Of a stretch of DNA of 64,000 nt, positions 10,097 to 18,134 are shown one piece after another. A program made the translations under genes and the position numbers. This stretch comes from Thalassobium sp. R2A62 (GTDB lineage: Bacteria > Pseudomonadota > Alphaproteobacteria > Rhodobacterales > Rhodobacteraceae): positions 2,072,711-2,136,710 of the forward strand of contig NZ_GG697169.2 in the NCBI RefSeq assembly GCF_000161835.1. The letters run 5' to 3'. Under the pieces are notes generated by a model. It was not told the origin of the DNA. It made no database searches and saw nothing but the letters and a program-made list of their open reading frames with translations. The stretch's first letter is position 1; the number at the start of each line of letters is the position of its first letter.

Positions 10097-10898
10097 TCAG
10101 TTTTGCCTTTACCATCAACAGATCATGCCATGCCTCACGCTTGGCCGCTGGTGTCCGCAATAAAAACTCGGGGTTAAACATGGGCAGAACGGGGCGATTG
10201 AACCCTGTTAGCCATTGCCCTCTGAGACGTGTAATCCCGTTGCGCCCCAGCGCGGCCTGACACGAAACGTTGCCCATCAAGATGACAATTTTGGGGTCGA
10301 CCAATTCGACCAACCGCTCGAGGAACGGCATTGTCATAGCCAGTTCGGTCGCATTCGGGTCCCGATTGGGGGGCCGCCAGGGCATGACGCTTGCTACAAA
10401 CACACCGGTCTCGGGGTCAGTCGCGTTGCGATCACGCCCAATCGCGGCGAGCATCCGGTCAAGCAATTGTCCCGCAGCACCAACGAAAGCACGGCCCTCG
10501 CGGTCTTCGTCACGGTTGGGCGGCTCGCCAATTATCATAACAGGGGCAGATGCCGCACCGACCCCAAGAAGCGTCGAGCGCGCACCACGTTTGAGCTCGC
10601 AATGCTCAAATGCGTTCACCGTCTCGGTCAGGGTTTCAATCGATGTAGCGTTCTGCGCTGCCAAACGCGCAGCGTTCACTGCCTCGTTGGCCAACGCCAC
10701 AGGGTCCGGCGCGGCCGCGGCAGGCGGTGGCGTGGCCTTTGCCTTGGGCAGTTCTACGGGCTGTGTCTCGACCTTGGGGGCCGCTGCGGGGATCTCATAG
10801 CGGTTCACGGGCGCATCTAGTGTCGCCTCATCCACGCCCAGCTCGACCTGCCAGCCAAGCATCGCAACATGATCCCAAAAGTTCTCTGCAGAGTCCAT
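10086..10898 (-). CDS. Uracil-DNA glycosylase, family-4-like with altered motifs
   Basis: This 270-aa protein removes uracil from DNA in the family-4 type of base-excision repair. The N-terminal 95 residues are a Pro/Ala-rich linker without family similarity. The catalytic domain starts near residue 97. Motif 1 reads GEPPNRDED where the family usually has GEAPGxxED. The second motif reads FNPEFLL where HPxxLL is usual, so the motif His is Asn. Only two cysteines are present (in HCELK and VSCQAA), too few for the four 4Fe-4S ligands of classical family-4 enzymes. It is divergent from pyrB with a 103-bp gap and overlaps moaB downstream. Fold assignment is strong; activity on uracil is less certain. 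Confidence 0.82.
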   Translation of the reverse strand: MDSAENFWDHVAMLGWQVELGVDEATLDAPVNRYEIPAAAPKVETQPVELPKAKATPPPAAAAPDPVALANEAVNAARLAAQNATSIETLTETVNAFEHCELKRGARSTLLGVGAASAPVMIIGEPPNRDEDREGRAFVGAAGQLLDRMLAAIGRDRNATDPETGVFVASVMPWRPPNRDPNATELAMTMPFLERLVELVDPKIVILMGNVSCQAALGRNGITRLRGQWLTGFNRPVLPMFNPEFLLRTPAAKREAWHDLLMVKAKLNER

Positions 10899-11001
10899 GC
10901 CGCAAACCTAAGTCGTCCACGCACAGAGGTAAATCCCTGCAATGGCTTGCCTCAATCGGCAGTCGTTTCTATAAGCCCAAGAGTTTTGCGAGGGAGACGG
11001 C

Positions 11002-11958
11002 ATGACGATACGAGGCAGGCATCTGTTGGGGATCGAACATCTTGGACCCGATGAAATCAATTCCATCCTTGATCTGGCCGATGACTACGCGCGGCTAAAT
11101 CGCAGCAGATCCAAGCGCAGCACCGCGCTTGCCAGTCTGACGCAGATCAATATGTTTTTTGAAAACTCGACACGCACCCAAGCCTCGTTCGAGATTGCTG
11201 GCAAGCGACTGGGTGCCGATGTGATGAACATGTCGATGCAGGCCTCATCCATCAAAAAGGGTGAGACGCTGGTCGACACGGCTCTCACGCTGAATGCGAT
11301 GCACCCTGATTTGCTGATCGTGCGCCATCCGCATTCCGGTGCGGTTGATCTGCTGGCCCAAAAAGTGAATTGCGCCGTGCTGAATGCCGGTGACGGTAAA
11401 CACGAACACCCTACACAGGCCTTGCTGGATGCATTGACCATTCGCCGCGCCAAAGGGCGACTGCACCGGCTGAACATCGCGATCTGCGGCGATATTTCCC
11501 ACAGCCGTGTCGCACGGTCGAACATCATGCTGCTCGGCAAGATGGAGAACCGCATTCGCCTGATTGGCCCACCGACTTTGATGCCATCGCAAATCTCTGA
11601 ATTCGGCGTCGAAGTGTACGACGACATGAACGAGGGGCTGAAAGACGTCGATGTTGTGATGATGTTGCGCCTTCAAAAGGAACGCATGGACGGCGGGTTT
11701 ATCCCATCCGAGCGCGAGTTCTATCACCGCTACGGGCTAGATGCTGAAAAACTGGCATTGGCCAAGGATGATGCGATCGTCATGCACCCCGGCCCGATGA
11801 ACCGCGGCGTCGAAATTGATGGCACGCTTGCCGATGACATCAACCGGAGTGTGATCCAAGAACAGGTCGAAATGGGCGTTGCCGTGCGTATGGCCGCGAT
11901 GGATCTGCTGGCACGCAACCTAAAGAACAGCCGCGCCGAGACCGGAGTGATGGTATGA
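11002..11958 (+). CDS. pyrB: Aspartate carbamoyltransferase catalytic subunit
   Basis: This 318-aa enzyme joins carbamoyl phosphate and aspartate in the committed step of pyrimidine synthesis. The carbamoyl-phosphate loop [13 protein letters not shown] is at about residues 50-62, [11 protein letters not shown] at about 135-145 and [11 protein letters not shown] at about 259-269, all intact. No pyrI regulatory subunit is present. The gene is first in a run pyrB - membrane protein - pyrC-like - plsY with 4-nt overlaps, so the operon is tightly coupled. The neighbouring dihydroorotase-like protein may be a structural partner, as is known for the PyrB-PyrC' complexes of Pseudomonas. Confidence 0.96.
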   Translation: MTIRGRHLLGIEHLGPDEINSILDLADDYARLNRSRSKRSTALASLTQINMFFENSTRTQASFEIAGKRLGADVMNMSMQASSIKKGETLVDTALTLNAMHPDLLIVRHPHSGAVDLLAQKVNCAVLNAGDGKHEHPTQALLDALTIRRAKGRLHRLNIAICGDISHSRVARSNIMLLGKMENRIRLIGPPTLMPSQISEFGVEVYDDMNEGLKDVDVVMMLRLQKERMDGGFIPSEREFYHRYGLDAEKLALAKDDAIVMHPGPMNRGVEIDGTLADDINRSVIQEQVEMGVAVRMAAMDLLARNLKNSRAETGVMV

Positions 11959-12509
11959 AGATGACGGTCCCCGCCTCAGAGCACGGTGTGATCCGTCTCT
12001 TCGCGATCGACCTAGAGCCAGCCGAGGTGCTCGCGTTCCAAGACCCTGTCTATGATGATGCCGACGACGTGGTTTGGCCGCTCAAGACTGCGCTTGGCGC
12101 AAAACTCCTAGATCAGGACTTCGTCGAAGTTTTCGATGTCGCAGATCTAGGGGAGCTGGGCCTAAGCGGGTACCTGACCCAAGGGGTCGGCATTGCCCAA
12201 ACCGAAGTAGACGCACACCATTTGGCGCTAGCTGCTGCCAAGGGCCATCTTTTGCTCGTCACGTCGGCCGCGTTTGGTGGCTTTGAGAGCGCGCTAACGA
12301 TCCAAGCACCACTGCGCCATATCGCGACGCTGAACGAGGAACGCGAACCAGTCAAGTTCGAGACTCTGCCTGATGGGGGGGCAAAGGGTGCTATAACAAT
12401 TGATGCAAAACCGCCAAAATCTGATGCACGTATTGGCGGTATGATTGCAACCTACGCTCTGATTGCGATGTTTGCGTTGGTGGGACTGATGGTTTGGGTG
12501 AGCGGATGA
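11955..12509 (+). CDS. Conserved hypothetical protein with C-terminal TM helix, between pyrB and pyrC-like
   Basis: This 184-aa protein has no recognised domain. The first about 145 residues are acidic and soluble, and a single hydrophobic helix (about 160-181) near the end suggests tail-anchoring in the inner membrane with the bulk in the cytoplasm. The start ATGA overlaps the pyrB stop, and its TGA overlaps the ATG of the pyrC-like gene, so it is translated as part of the pyrimidine operon. My recollection is that Rhodobacterales often carry an unknown gene here. A role in tethering or regulating the PyrB assembly is speculation. Confidence 0.8.
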   Translation: MKMTVPASEHGVIRLFAIDLEPAEVLAFQDPVYDDADDVVWPLKTALGAKLLDQDFVEVFDVADLGELGLSGYLTQGVGIAQTEVDAHHLALAAAKGHLLLVTSAAFGGFESALTIQAPLRHIATLNEEREPVKFETLPDGGAKGAITIDAKPPKSDARIGGMIATYALIAMFALVGLMVWVSG

Positions 12510-13786
12510 CCAAGAAGCTACTAACCAATGCACGGTTGATTGATCCTGAGAACGGAACGGACAGCCTTGGGGCGATCTTGATCGCGGATGGCATGATCGA
12601 AGCGGTTTATGATGTCGCCGTTCCTGATGTCTCAGGTCCCGAAGTTGTGGACTGCCGAGGAAAATGCCTAGCCCCCGGCATCGTCGATATCGGTGTCAAA
12701 GTGTCCGAACCGGGCGAGCGTCACAAAGAGAGTTTCAAATCGGCAGGTCTTGCCGCAGCAACAGGTGGGGTCACAACAATTGTCACCCGACCAGACACGC
12801 TGCCTGCGATCGACACGCCCGAAGTGCTCGAGTTTGTCCGACGCCGCGCCAACGAGGCAACAGACGTGCGCATCATCCCAATGGCGGCGCTGACCAAAGG
12901 TCGCGATGGCGGCGAGATGACCGAAATTGGTTTCTTGCAAGATGCAGGTGCGATCGCATTTACCGATTGCGACCGCGTTGTCGAAAACACCAAAGTGTTC
13001 TCACGCGCATTGACCTACGCACGTTCGTTGGACGCGCTGGTGATTGGCCACGTCCAAGAACCGATCCTATCCAAAGATGCCGCTGTGACGAGCGGCAAAT
13101 TCGCGTCCTTGCGCGGCCTGCCTTCTGTTTCTTCTATGGCAGAGCGTATTGGGCTGGACCGAGATATCGCGTTGGTCGAAATGACCGGAGCGAAATATCA
13201 CGTCGATCAGATCACGACGGCCCGCGCGCTACCTGCGTTGAAACGTGCCAAGGCAAACGGATTGGATATCACCGCTGGAATTTCCATCCACCACCTGACG
13301 CTGAACGAACTTGATGTCGCAGACTACCGGACGTTCTTTAAGGTCAAACCACCCTTGCGGTCCGAAGATGACCGGATCGCAATGGTTGAGGCGATTGCGG
13401 ACGGTACGCTGGACATCATTTCCTCGATGCACACGCCCCAAGATGAAGAGAGCAAGCGACTTCCCTTTGAGCAAGCCGCCAGCGGGGCGGTTGCTCTGGA
13501 AACTTTGTTGCCTGCCGCTCTCAGACTGGTTCACTCTGAACAGGTCGATCTGCCGACCTTGTTCCGCGCGCTTTCCTTGAACCCGTCAAAACGGCTAGGT
13601 CTCGACACTGGACGTCTAACAGCTGACGCGCCTGCCGATTTGATCCTGTTTGACGACGGCGCCCCGTTTGTCATGGACCGCACCACGCTGAAATCGAAAT
13701 CCAAGAACACACCCTTTGATGGCCAACGGATGCAGGGCAAGGTTCTTGGGACATGGGTCGCTGGCACCCGCATCTATGAAAGATAA
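12506..13786 (+). CDS. pyrC: Dihydroorotase-like protein lacking catalytic residues (PyrC'-type)
   Basis: This 426-aa amidohydrolase-fold protein aligns over its full length with class I dihydroorotases, but key positions differ. The metal site DxHxH after strand 1 reads DIGVK (residues 61-65), so both His are lost. The DHAPH segment that supplies the catalytic Asp reads MHTPQ (308-312). GHVQEP (181-186) and IHHLTL (261-266) keep partial resemblance. It therefore probably cannot hydrolyse dihydroorotate. By analogy with inactive PyrC' of Pseudomonas it may support aspartate carbamoyltransferase assembly (inference). The start ATG at 12506 overlaps the preceding stop as ATGA. A true dihydroorotase should exist elsewhere in the genome. 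Confidence 0.88.
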   Translation: MTKKLLTNARLIDPENGTDSLGAILIADGMIEAVYDVAVPDVSGPEVVDCRGKCLAPGIVDIGVKVSEPGERHKESFKSAGLAAATGGVTTIVTRPDTLPAIDTPEVLEFVRRRANEATDVRIIPMAALTKGRDGGEMTEIGFLQDAGAIAFTDCDRVVENTKVFSRALTYARSLDALVIGHVQEPILSKDAAVTSGKFASLRGLPSVSSMAERIGLDRDIALVEMTGAKYHVDQITTARALPALKRAKANGLDITAGISIHHLTLNELDVADYRTFFKVKPPLRSEDDRIAMVEAIADGTLDIISSMHTPQDEESKRLPFEQAASGAVALETLLPAALRLVHSEQVDLPTLFRALSLNPSKRLGLDTGRLTADAPADLILFDDGAPFVMDRTTLKSKSKNTPFDGQRMQGKVLGTWVAGTRIYER

Positions 13787-13789
13787 CAA

Positions 13790-14401
13790 ATGCCCCTGAT
13801 TGAACATAGCTTTGGTATTTTGGCGCTCTGGTCGGTGATCGGCTACCTTCTGGGATCTATCCCATCGGGTGTCATCATTGCGCGGCTGATGGGGTTGGGC
13901 AACCTGCGAGACATCGGTTCGGGCAATATCGGCGCCACGAATGTTCTGCGCACCGGTAACAAAGCCGCCGCTCTGCTCACCCTGCTATTTGACGCAGGCA
14001 AAGGGGTCTTTGCGGTTTTGTTGGGGCGAATTCTGGTTGGCGAAGATGCGGCGCAATTGGCGGGCCTCTTTGCGATGATCGGCCATTGCTACCCTGTCTG
14101 GCTGCGGTTCAAAGGCGGCAAAGGTGTTGCCACTTTCCTCGGAATTTTCCTGACGCTGTCATTTCCCGTTGGTCTGGCCTGCTGTGCCGCATGGTTGGTG
14201 ACTGCAGCCGTGTTCCGCTATTCGTCGCTGGCCGCGCTGGTTGCGGTCGGGATGTCGCCGGTTTGGATGTTGTTATTGGGCGCGCCAAGCATGCTGCTGC
14301 TTGGCCTCGCCTTTACGATTTTGATCTATGCACGGCATTGGGGCAACATCACGCGGCTGCGCATTGGAGCAGAAACCAAGATCGGCAAGAAATCGAGCTA
14401 A
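13790..14401 (+). CDS. plsY: Glycerol-3-phosphate acyltransferase PlsY
   Basis: This 203-aa integral membrane enzyme transfers the acyl group from acyl-phosphate to glycerol-3-phosphate, the first acylation of phospholipid synthesis. The three PlsY motifs are visible: GSIPSGVIIARLMG (about 21-34), GSGNIGATNVLR (about 43-54) and the GHCYPVWLRFKGGKGVAT block (about 99-116). Five or more hydrophobic segments agree with the known topology. It begins 3 nt after the pyrC-like stop and ends directly against the convergent gshA stop, with no spacer. Confidence 0.95.
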   Translation: MPLIEHSFGILALWSVIGYLLGSIPSGVIIARLMGLGNLRDIGSGNIGATNVLRTGNKAAALLTLLFDAGKGVFAVLLGRILVGEDAAQLAGLFAMIGHCYPVWLRFKGGKGVATFLGIFLTLSFPVGLACCAAWLVTAAVFRYSSLAALVAVGMSPVWMLLLGAPSMLLLGLAFTILIYARHWGNITRLRIGAETKIGKKSS

Positions 14402-15772
14402 CTAGTAGCTGTAGTCGCCGTAGATACGGGACAGATCACCGTTCCAATCGCTGTGATATCTGTCCAACAACTCATCCGCTGGCACCTTGCCACTTTCCAA
14501 ACTGTCTTTGAGAGCATTTAGAAAATGGGTCTCATCCGGCACCATACCACCTGCACCGGGTCGCGCCCGCGCAGCCAGTCCGTGGTCGGCAATCTTAACT
14601 ACCTCGCGCGCCAGATCATGCATCTTGATGCCCCTAACCTCGGCCTGTAGTCCGCCGATCGAAGCCTGAACGCGCAGCTCTTCTCTGGTTTCGGCATCCC
14701 AATCCTTGACCAAGTCCCACGCTGCATCGAGCGCTGATTGGTCATAGGTCAGCCCAACCCAAAACGCAGGCAATGCGCAAAGTCTGCGCCACGGGCCACC
14801 ATCGGCCCCCCGCATTTCGATAAACTGTTTGATCCGTGCCTCAGGGAAAATGGTCGTCAGATGGTCCGCCCAATCCGACAACAGCGGCTTTTGCCCCGGC
14901 AACGCAGGAAGCTCGCCCTTGAGGAAGTCGCGGAACGACATGCCCAGCGCATCAATGTATTCGCCATCGCGATAGACAAAGTACATCGGCACATCGAGCG
15001 CATATTGCACCCAAGCCTCGAACCCGAACCCTTCATCAAAGACAAACGGCAGCATGCCCGTGCGGTCATCATCCAGATGTCGCCAGACGCGGCTGCGCCA
15101 GCTCTTGTGATCGTTTACTTTGCCCTCGAAAAACGGCGAATTCGCAAAGAGCGCAGTGGCCACCGGTTGCAACGCCAGAGCGACGCGCAGCTTTTTCACC
15201 ATGTCGGCTTCGGATCCGAAATCGAGGTTCACCTGAACCGTGCAGGTCCTGCGCATCATGGTCGTGCCAGCGGTGCCGACCTTGTCCATGTACTGGTCCA
15301 TCAGCTTGTAACGGCCTTTGGGCATCAGGGGCATTTCGTCGTGCGACCACTCGGGTGCTGCACCAAGACCGATAAAACCAACGCCGATTTTGTCAGCGAT
15401 CGATTTCACCTCGGCCAGATGCGAGTTCACCTCGTCGCATGTCTCGTGAATGGTTTCCAAAGGCGCACCAGACAATTCTAGTGCTCCACCTGGTTCAAGA
15501 CTAACGTTCGCGCCGTCTTTGGTCAGGCCAATGAGGTGGCCGCCTTCGGTGACGGGCGCCCAGCCATAGGTGTCACGCAGACCGCTCAAGACGGCTTCGA
15601 TCGACCGTTCGCCAGCATAGGGCAACGGTTTCAGCGTGTCCTTACAATACCCGAATTTCTCGTGCTCGGTGCCAATGCGCCAATCCGACTTGGGCTTGCA
15701 CCCATCTGCCATGAGTTGCGACAGTTGATCGTGATGTTCAATCGGCCCGCCGCCGGTTTGAGGGATAGACAT
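14402..15772 (-). CDS. gshA: Glutamate-cysteine ligase
   Basis: This 456-aa enzyme makes gamma-glutamylcysteine, the first step of glutathione synthesis. It belongs to the proteobacterial/plant-like GCS2 group: IGTEHEKFGY near residue 33 (glutamate-binding), MRRTCTVQVNLDFGSE at about 171-186, and EMRGADGGPW near 310. ATG at 15772 opens with SIPQTGGGPI as in relatives; an in-frame upstream ATG at 15826 adds only a low-complexity leader. It is convergent with plsY and lies downstream of the rsmE pair, separated from it by 57 nt, so it may be part of the same transcript. Confidence 0.94.
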   Translation of the reverse strand: MSIPQTGGGPIEHHDQLSQLMADGCKPKSDWRIGTEHEKFGYCKDTLKPLPYAGERSIEAVLSGLRDTYGWAPVTEGGHLIGLTKDGANVSLEPGGALELSGAPLETIHETCDEVNSHLAEVKSIADKIGVGFIGLGAAPEWSHDEMPLMPKGRYKLMDQYMDKVGTAGTTMMRRTCTVQVNLDFGSEADMVKKLRVALALQPVATALFANSPFFEGKVNDHKSWRSRVWRHLDDDRTGMLPFVFDEGFGFEAWVQYALDVPMYFVYRDGEYIDALGMSFRDFLKGELPALPGQKPLLSDWADHLTTIFPEARIKQFIEMRGADGGPWRRLCALPAFWVGLTYDQSALDAAWDLVKDWDAETREELRVQASIGGLQAEVRGIKMHDLAREVVKIADHGLAARARPGAGGMVPDETHFLNALKDSLESGKVPADELLDRYHSDWNGDLSRIYGDYSY

Positions 15773-15829
15773 TGGGGTGGGCTCCGTTGCTGATACGTTC
15801 GTCAGAGGTGGGGGGTATTGCCACAAGTG

Positions 15830-16381
15830 TCAATGCAGCGGGGACGTTTCCCTTCGCCAGATCACAACCGGTTGACCACCTTCTGCGCGCATCGCTTGGT
15901 AAATTAACGCGCTCTGTGTTTGGGGCAGGTTTAACATTGCCTCGACCAACGCATCAACATTGGTGGCATCCATCGGAATTTGCACCTCTGATCCGAGGCT
16001 ATCGCGCAAAATCCACAGACGCGAAAGCGGTCGGTCGTGGTATGGCTGCGCCGCTGAAACGAGCTGCGTTGGAGACGCGATCCAAATGTCCGTCAAATCA
16101 TCAAGCGACACGGCCCCGCCACCAAACGCAGAAAGATACGTTACTTGTCTTTCATCAATCTCGACAACGCCTTGGCCAGTGTCATTTGCTCTTAGGCCAA
16201 TCCGGCGCACTGTCGTGACGAAATAGGTCACGCCAATGGCAACAACCGCTGTACCGATGACCTGAAAAAACAAACCACCGCGCGAAAACACCAACGCCCC
16301 GAACAGGGTGACGCCAGCGTAGATCAGGGGCGCGCGGCATTTCAGCAGACCCTCGGCGACTTCAGCTCGCACAAACGCCAT
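15830..16381 (-). CDS. Small membrane protein of unknown function, coupled to rsmE
   Basis: This 183-aa protein has two hydrophobic helices at about residues 18-34 and 36-53, followed by a soluble domain that begins around the GQGVVEIDERQVTYL strand. No family is recognised with confidence; the pattern (two TMs then a beta-rich domain) resembles PH-like cytosolic domains seen in many small bacterial membrane proteins. Its ATG shares one nucleotide with the rsmE stop (TGATG), so it is translationally coupled. gshA follows. The function is unknown. Confidence 0.78.
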   Translation of the reverse strand: MAFVRAEVAEGLLKCRAPLIYAGVTLFGALVFSRGGLFFQVIGTAVVAIGVTYFVTTVRRIGLRANDTGQGVVEIDERQVTYLSAFGGGAVSLDDLTDIWIASPTQLVSAAQPYHDRPLSRLWILRDSLGSEVQIPMDATNVDALVEAMLNLPQTQSALIYQAMRAEGGQPVVIWRRETSPLH

Positions 16382-17100
16382 CACCAGTCTCCTTGGGTTG
16401 TTTGCCATAAGGTCAACGCTGCAACCGCAGCCGTATCTGCCCGCAAAATGCGTGGTCCTAGGCTTGCCTGCGTCACATAAGGTTTTGCGCCAAGAAGCTC
16501 GCGCTCCGCTTGGGAAAACCCGCCTTCTGGGCCGATCAAGATTGCCCATTTGTCGTGACTGGCCTCGGCGAACACGGCCTGCGCACCGACCAAAGCCTCG
16601 TCACAAAACAACAGTTTGCGGTCTTCCGGCCAAGCCGCCAAAACCTTTGTGAGTTTAGCCAACGGATCAACCGGAGGCACATAGGTGCCGCCGCATTGCT
16701 CTGCCGCCTCGACCGCATGTGCGACTAGTTTTTCGTGCCTGACGCGGTCCGAATTGGTAAACTCGGTCTGGACCGGCATAATCCGCGCGGCGCCCATTTC
16801 AGTCGCTTTCTCAACGATGAAATCTGTCCGCGCCTTTTTGATCGGCGCAAACATCAGCCAAACATCAGGCGGCAACTGCAACGGTTTGCTCTGAGCCTCG
16901 CACACAAGAATGCCCTTGCGTTTGCCCGCCTCGACAACCCGTGCATCCCATTCTCCATCACGACCATTAAAGAGCGATAGGACTTCGTCCACACCCTTGC
17001 GCATCACACCAAAGAGGTAGTGCGCCTGCTCCTTTGTCAGAAGCACGGATTGCCCTGCCCCCAAATCGTGATCTACATACAGTCGTATCTTGCTAGCCAT
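16381..17100 (-). CDS. rsmE: 16S rRNA (uracil1498-N3)-methyltransferase
   Basis: This 239-aa SPOUT-class methyltransferase modifies U1498 of 16S rRNA in the decoding region. An N-terminal PUA-like barrel is followed by the SPOUT domain, with KARTDFIVEKATEMGA near residue 88, the SAM-knot segment ILIGPEGGFSQAERELL at about 191-207 and the terminal LGPRILRADTAAVAAL. The start lies only 11 nt from the divergent ubiA start, leaving almost no room for separate upstream promoters. Confidence 0.94.
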   Translation of the reverse strand: MASKIRLYVDHDLGAGQSVLLTKEQAHYLFGVMRKGVDEVLSLFNGRDGEWDARVVEAGKRKGILVCEAQSKPLQLPPDVWLMFAPIKKARTDFIVEKATEMGAARIMPVQTEFTNSDRVRHEKLVAHAVEAAEQCGGTYVPPVDPLAKLTKVLAAWPEDRKLLFCDEALVGAQAVFAEASHDKWAILIGPEGGFSQAERELLGAKPYVTQASLGPRILRADTAAVAALTLWQTTQGDW

Positions 17101-17111
17101 GAGGCCAACTT

Positions 17112-18077
17112 ATGTCCCAGAACACGTCGACACCAGAGCCAACCGGCCAAGTTGCTGATGCGGTCAGCGGAAATTGGGTCGACACACGCGCGCCTGAATG
17201 GACCCGCCCCTATTTGCGGCTGTCTCGCGCCGATAGACCTATCGGGACGTGGTTGCTGCTGTTGCCATGCTGGTGGGGGCTCGTTCTAGCGATGCTCGCA
17301 AGTGGCCGCGCGACGTGGTTCGATCTCTGGATCGCTGTCGGCTGCGCAATCGGCGCGTTTCTGATGCGAGGGGCTGGTTGTACGTGGAATGATCTAGCCG
17401 ACCGAGACATCGACGCCCAAGTGGCCAGAACTCAGTCGCGGCCACTGCCCTCTGGTGCAGTCAGCACCAAGGGCGCGTTTGTATGGCTTGGCCTACAATG
17501 CGCGGTCTCGTTGGGAATTCTGCTCACGTTCAATTGGATGGCCATCGGCTTGGGTGTTCTGTCGCTGATCCCAGTGGCGATCTATCCGTTTGCCAAACGA
17601 TTTACATGGTGGCCGCAGGTGTTCTTGGGTTTGGCATTCAATTGGGGCGCTTTGCTTGCTTGGTCCGCACACAGCGGATCACTTGGATGGCCAGCGGTCG
17701 CACTGTATTTGGCGGGCATTGCTTGGACCCTGTTCTATGACACGATCTATGCGCATCAAGACACCGAAGACGACGCGTTGATAGGAGTGAAATCAACCGC
17801 GCAACTGTTCGGCGAACGCACGCCCAGCTGGCTCAGGTTCTTTTTGATGACGACAGTCACGCTGTTTGGTGTCGCAGCTCTGATGGCGACAGCCGAACGT
17901 TCAGTCCTATCACTGGTCATCGCTTTGGGTGGGCCGTGGGCGATGGGCTGGCACCTCGCATGGCAACTGCGTTGCTTCGATGCAGATGATTCTCCGATTT
18001 TGCTGAAACTATTTCGTTCGAACCGCGACGCAGGGCTGATTCCTCTGCTGTTTTTCGCCATTGCTTCGTTCGTTTGA
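17112..18077 (+). CDS. ubiA: 4-hydroxybenzoate polyprenyltransferase
   Basis: This 321-aa inner-membrane prenyltransferase attaches the polyprenyl tail to 4-hydroxybenzoate in ubiquinone synthesis. The two aspartate-rich Mg-diphosphate motifs are visible: NDLADRDIDAQVARTQSRP (about 95-113) and DTIYAHQDTEDD (about 210-221). About eight TM helices are predicted by hydrophobicity. It lies back to back with rsmE (11-nt gap between start codons), which implies overlapping promoters or leaderless messages. Confidence 0.93.
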   Translation: MSQNTSTPEPTGQVADAVSGNWVDTRAPEWTRPYLRLSRADRPIGTWLLLLPCWWGLVLAMLASGRATWFDLWIAVGCAIGAFLMRGAGCTWNDLADRDIDAQVARTQSRPLPSGAVSTKGAFVWLGLQCAVSLGILLTFNWMAIGLGVLSLIPVAIYPFAKRFTWWPQVFLGLAFNWGALLAWSAHSGSLGWPAVALYLAGIAWTLFYDTIYAHQDTEDDALIGVKSTAQLFGERTPSWLRFFLMTTVTLFGVAALMATAERSVLSLVIALGGPWAMGWHLAWQLRCFDADDSPILLKLFRSNRDAGLIPLLFFAIASFV

Positions 18078-18134
18078 TTGCGCCAGCCACCACAAGCCCG
18101 TAACAAGGTGTGACCACTACGGAATTCTATCGTT

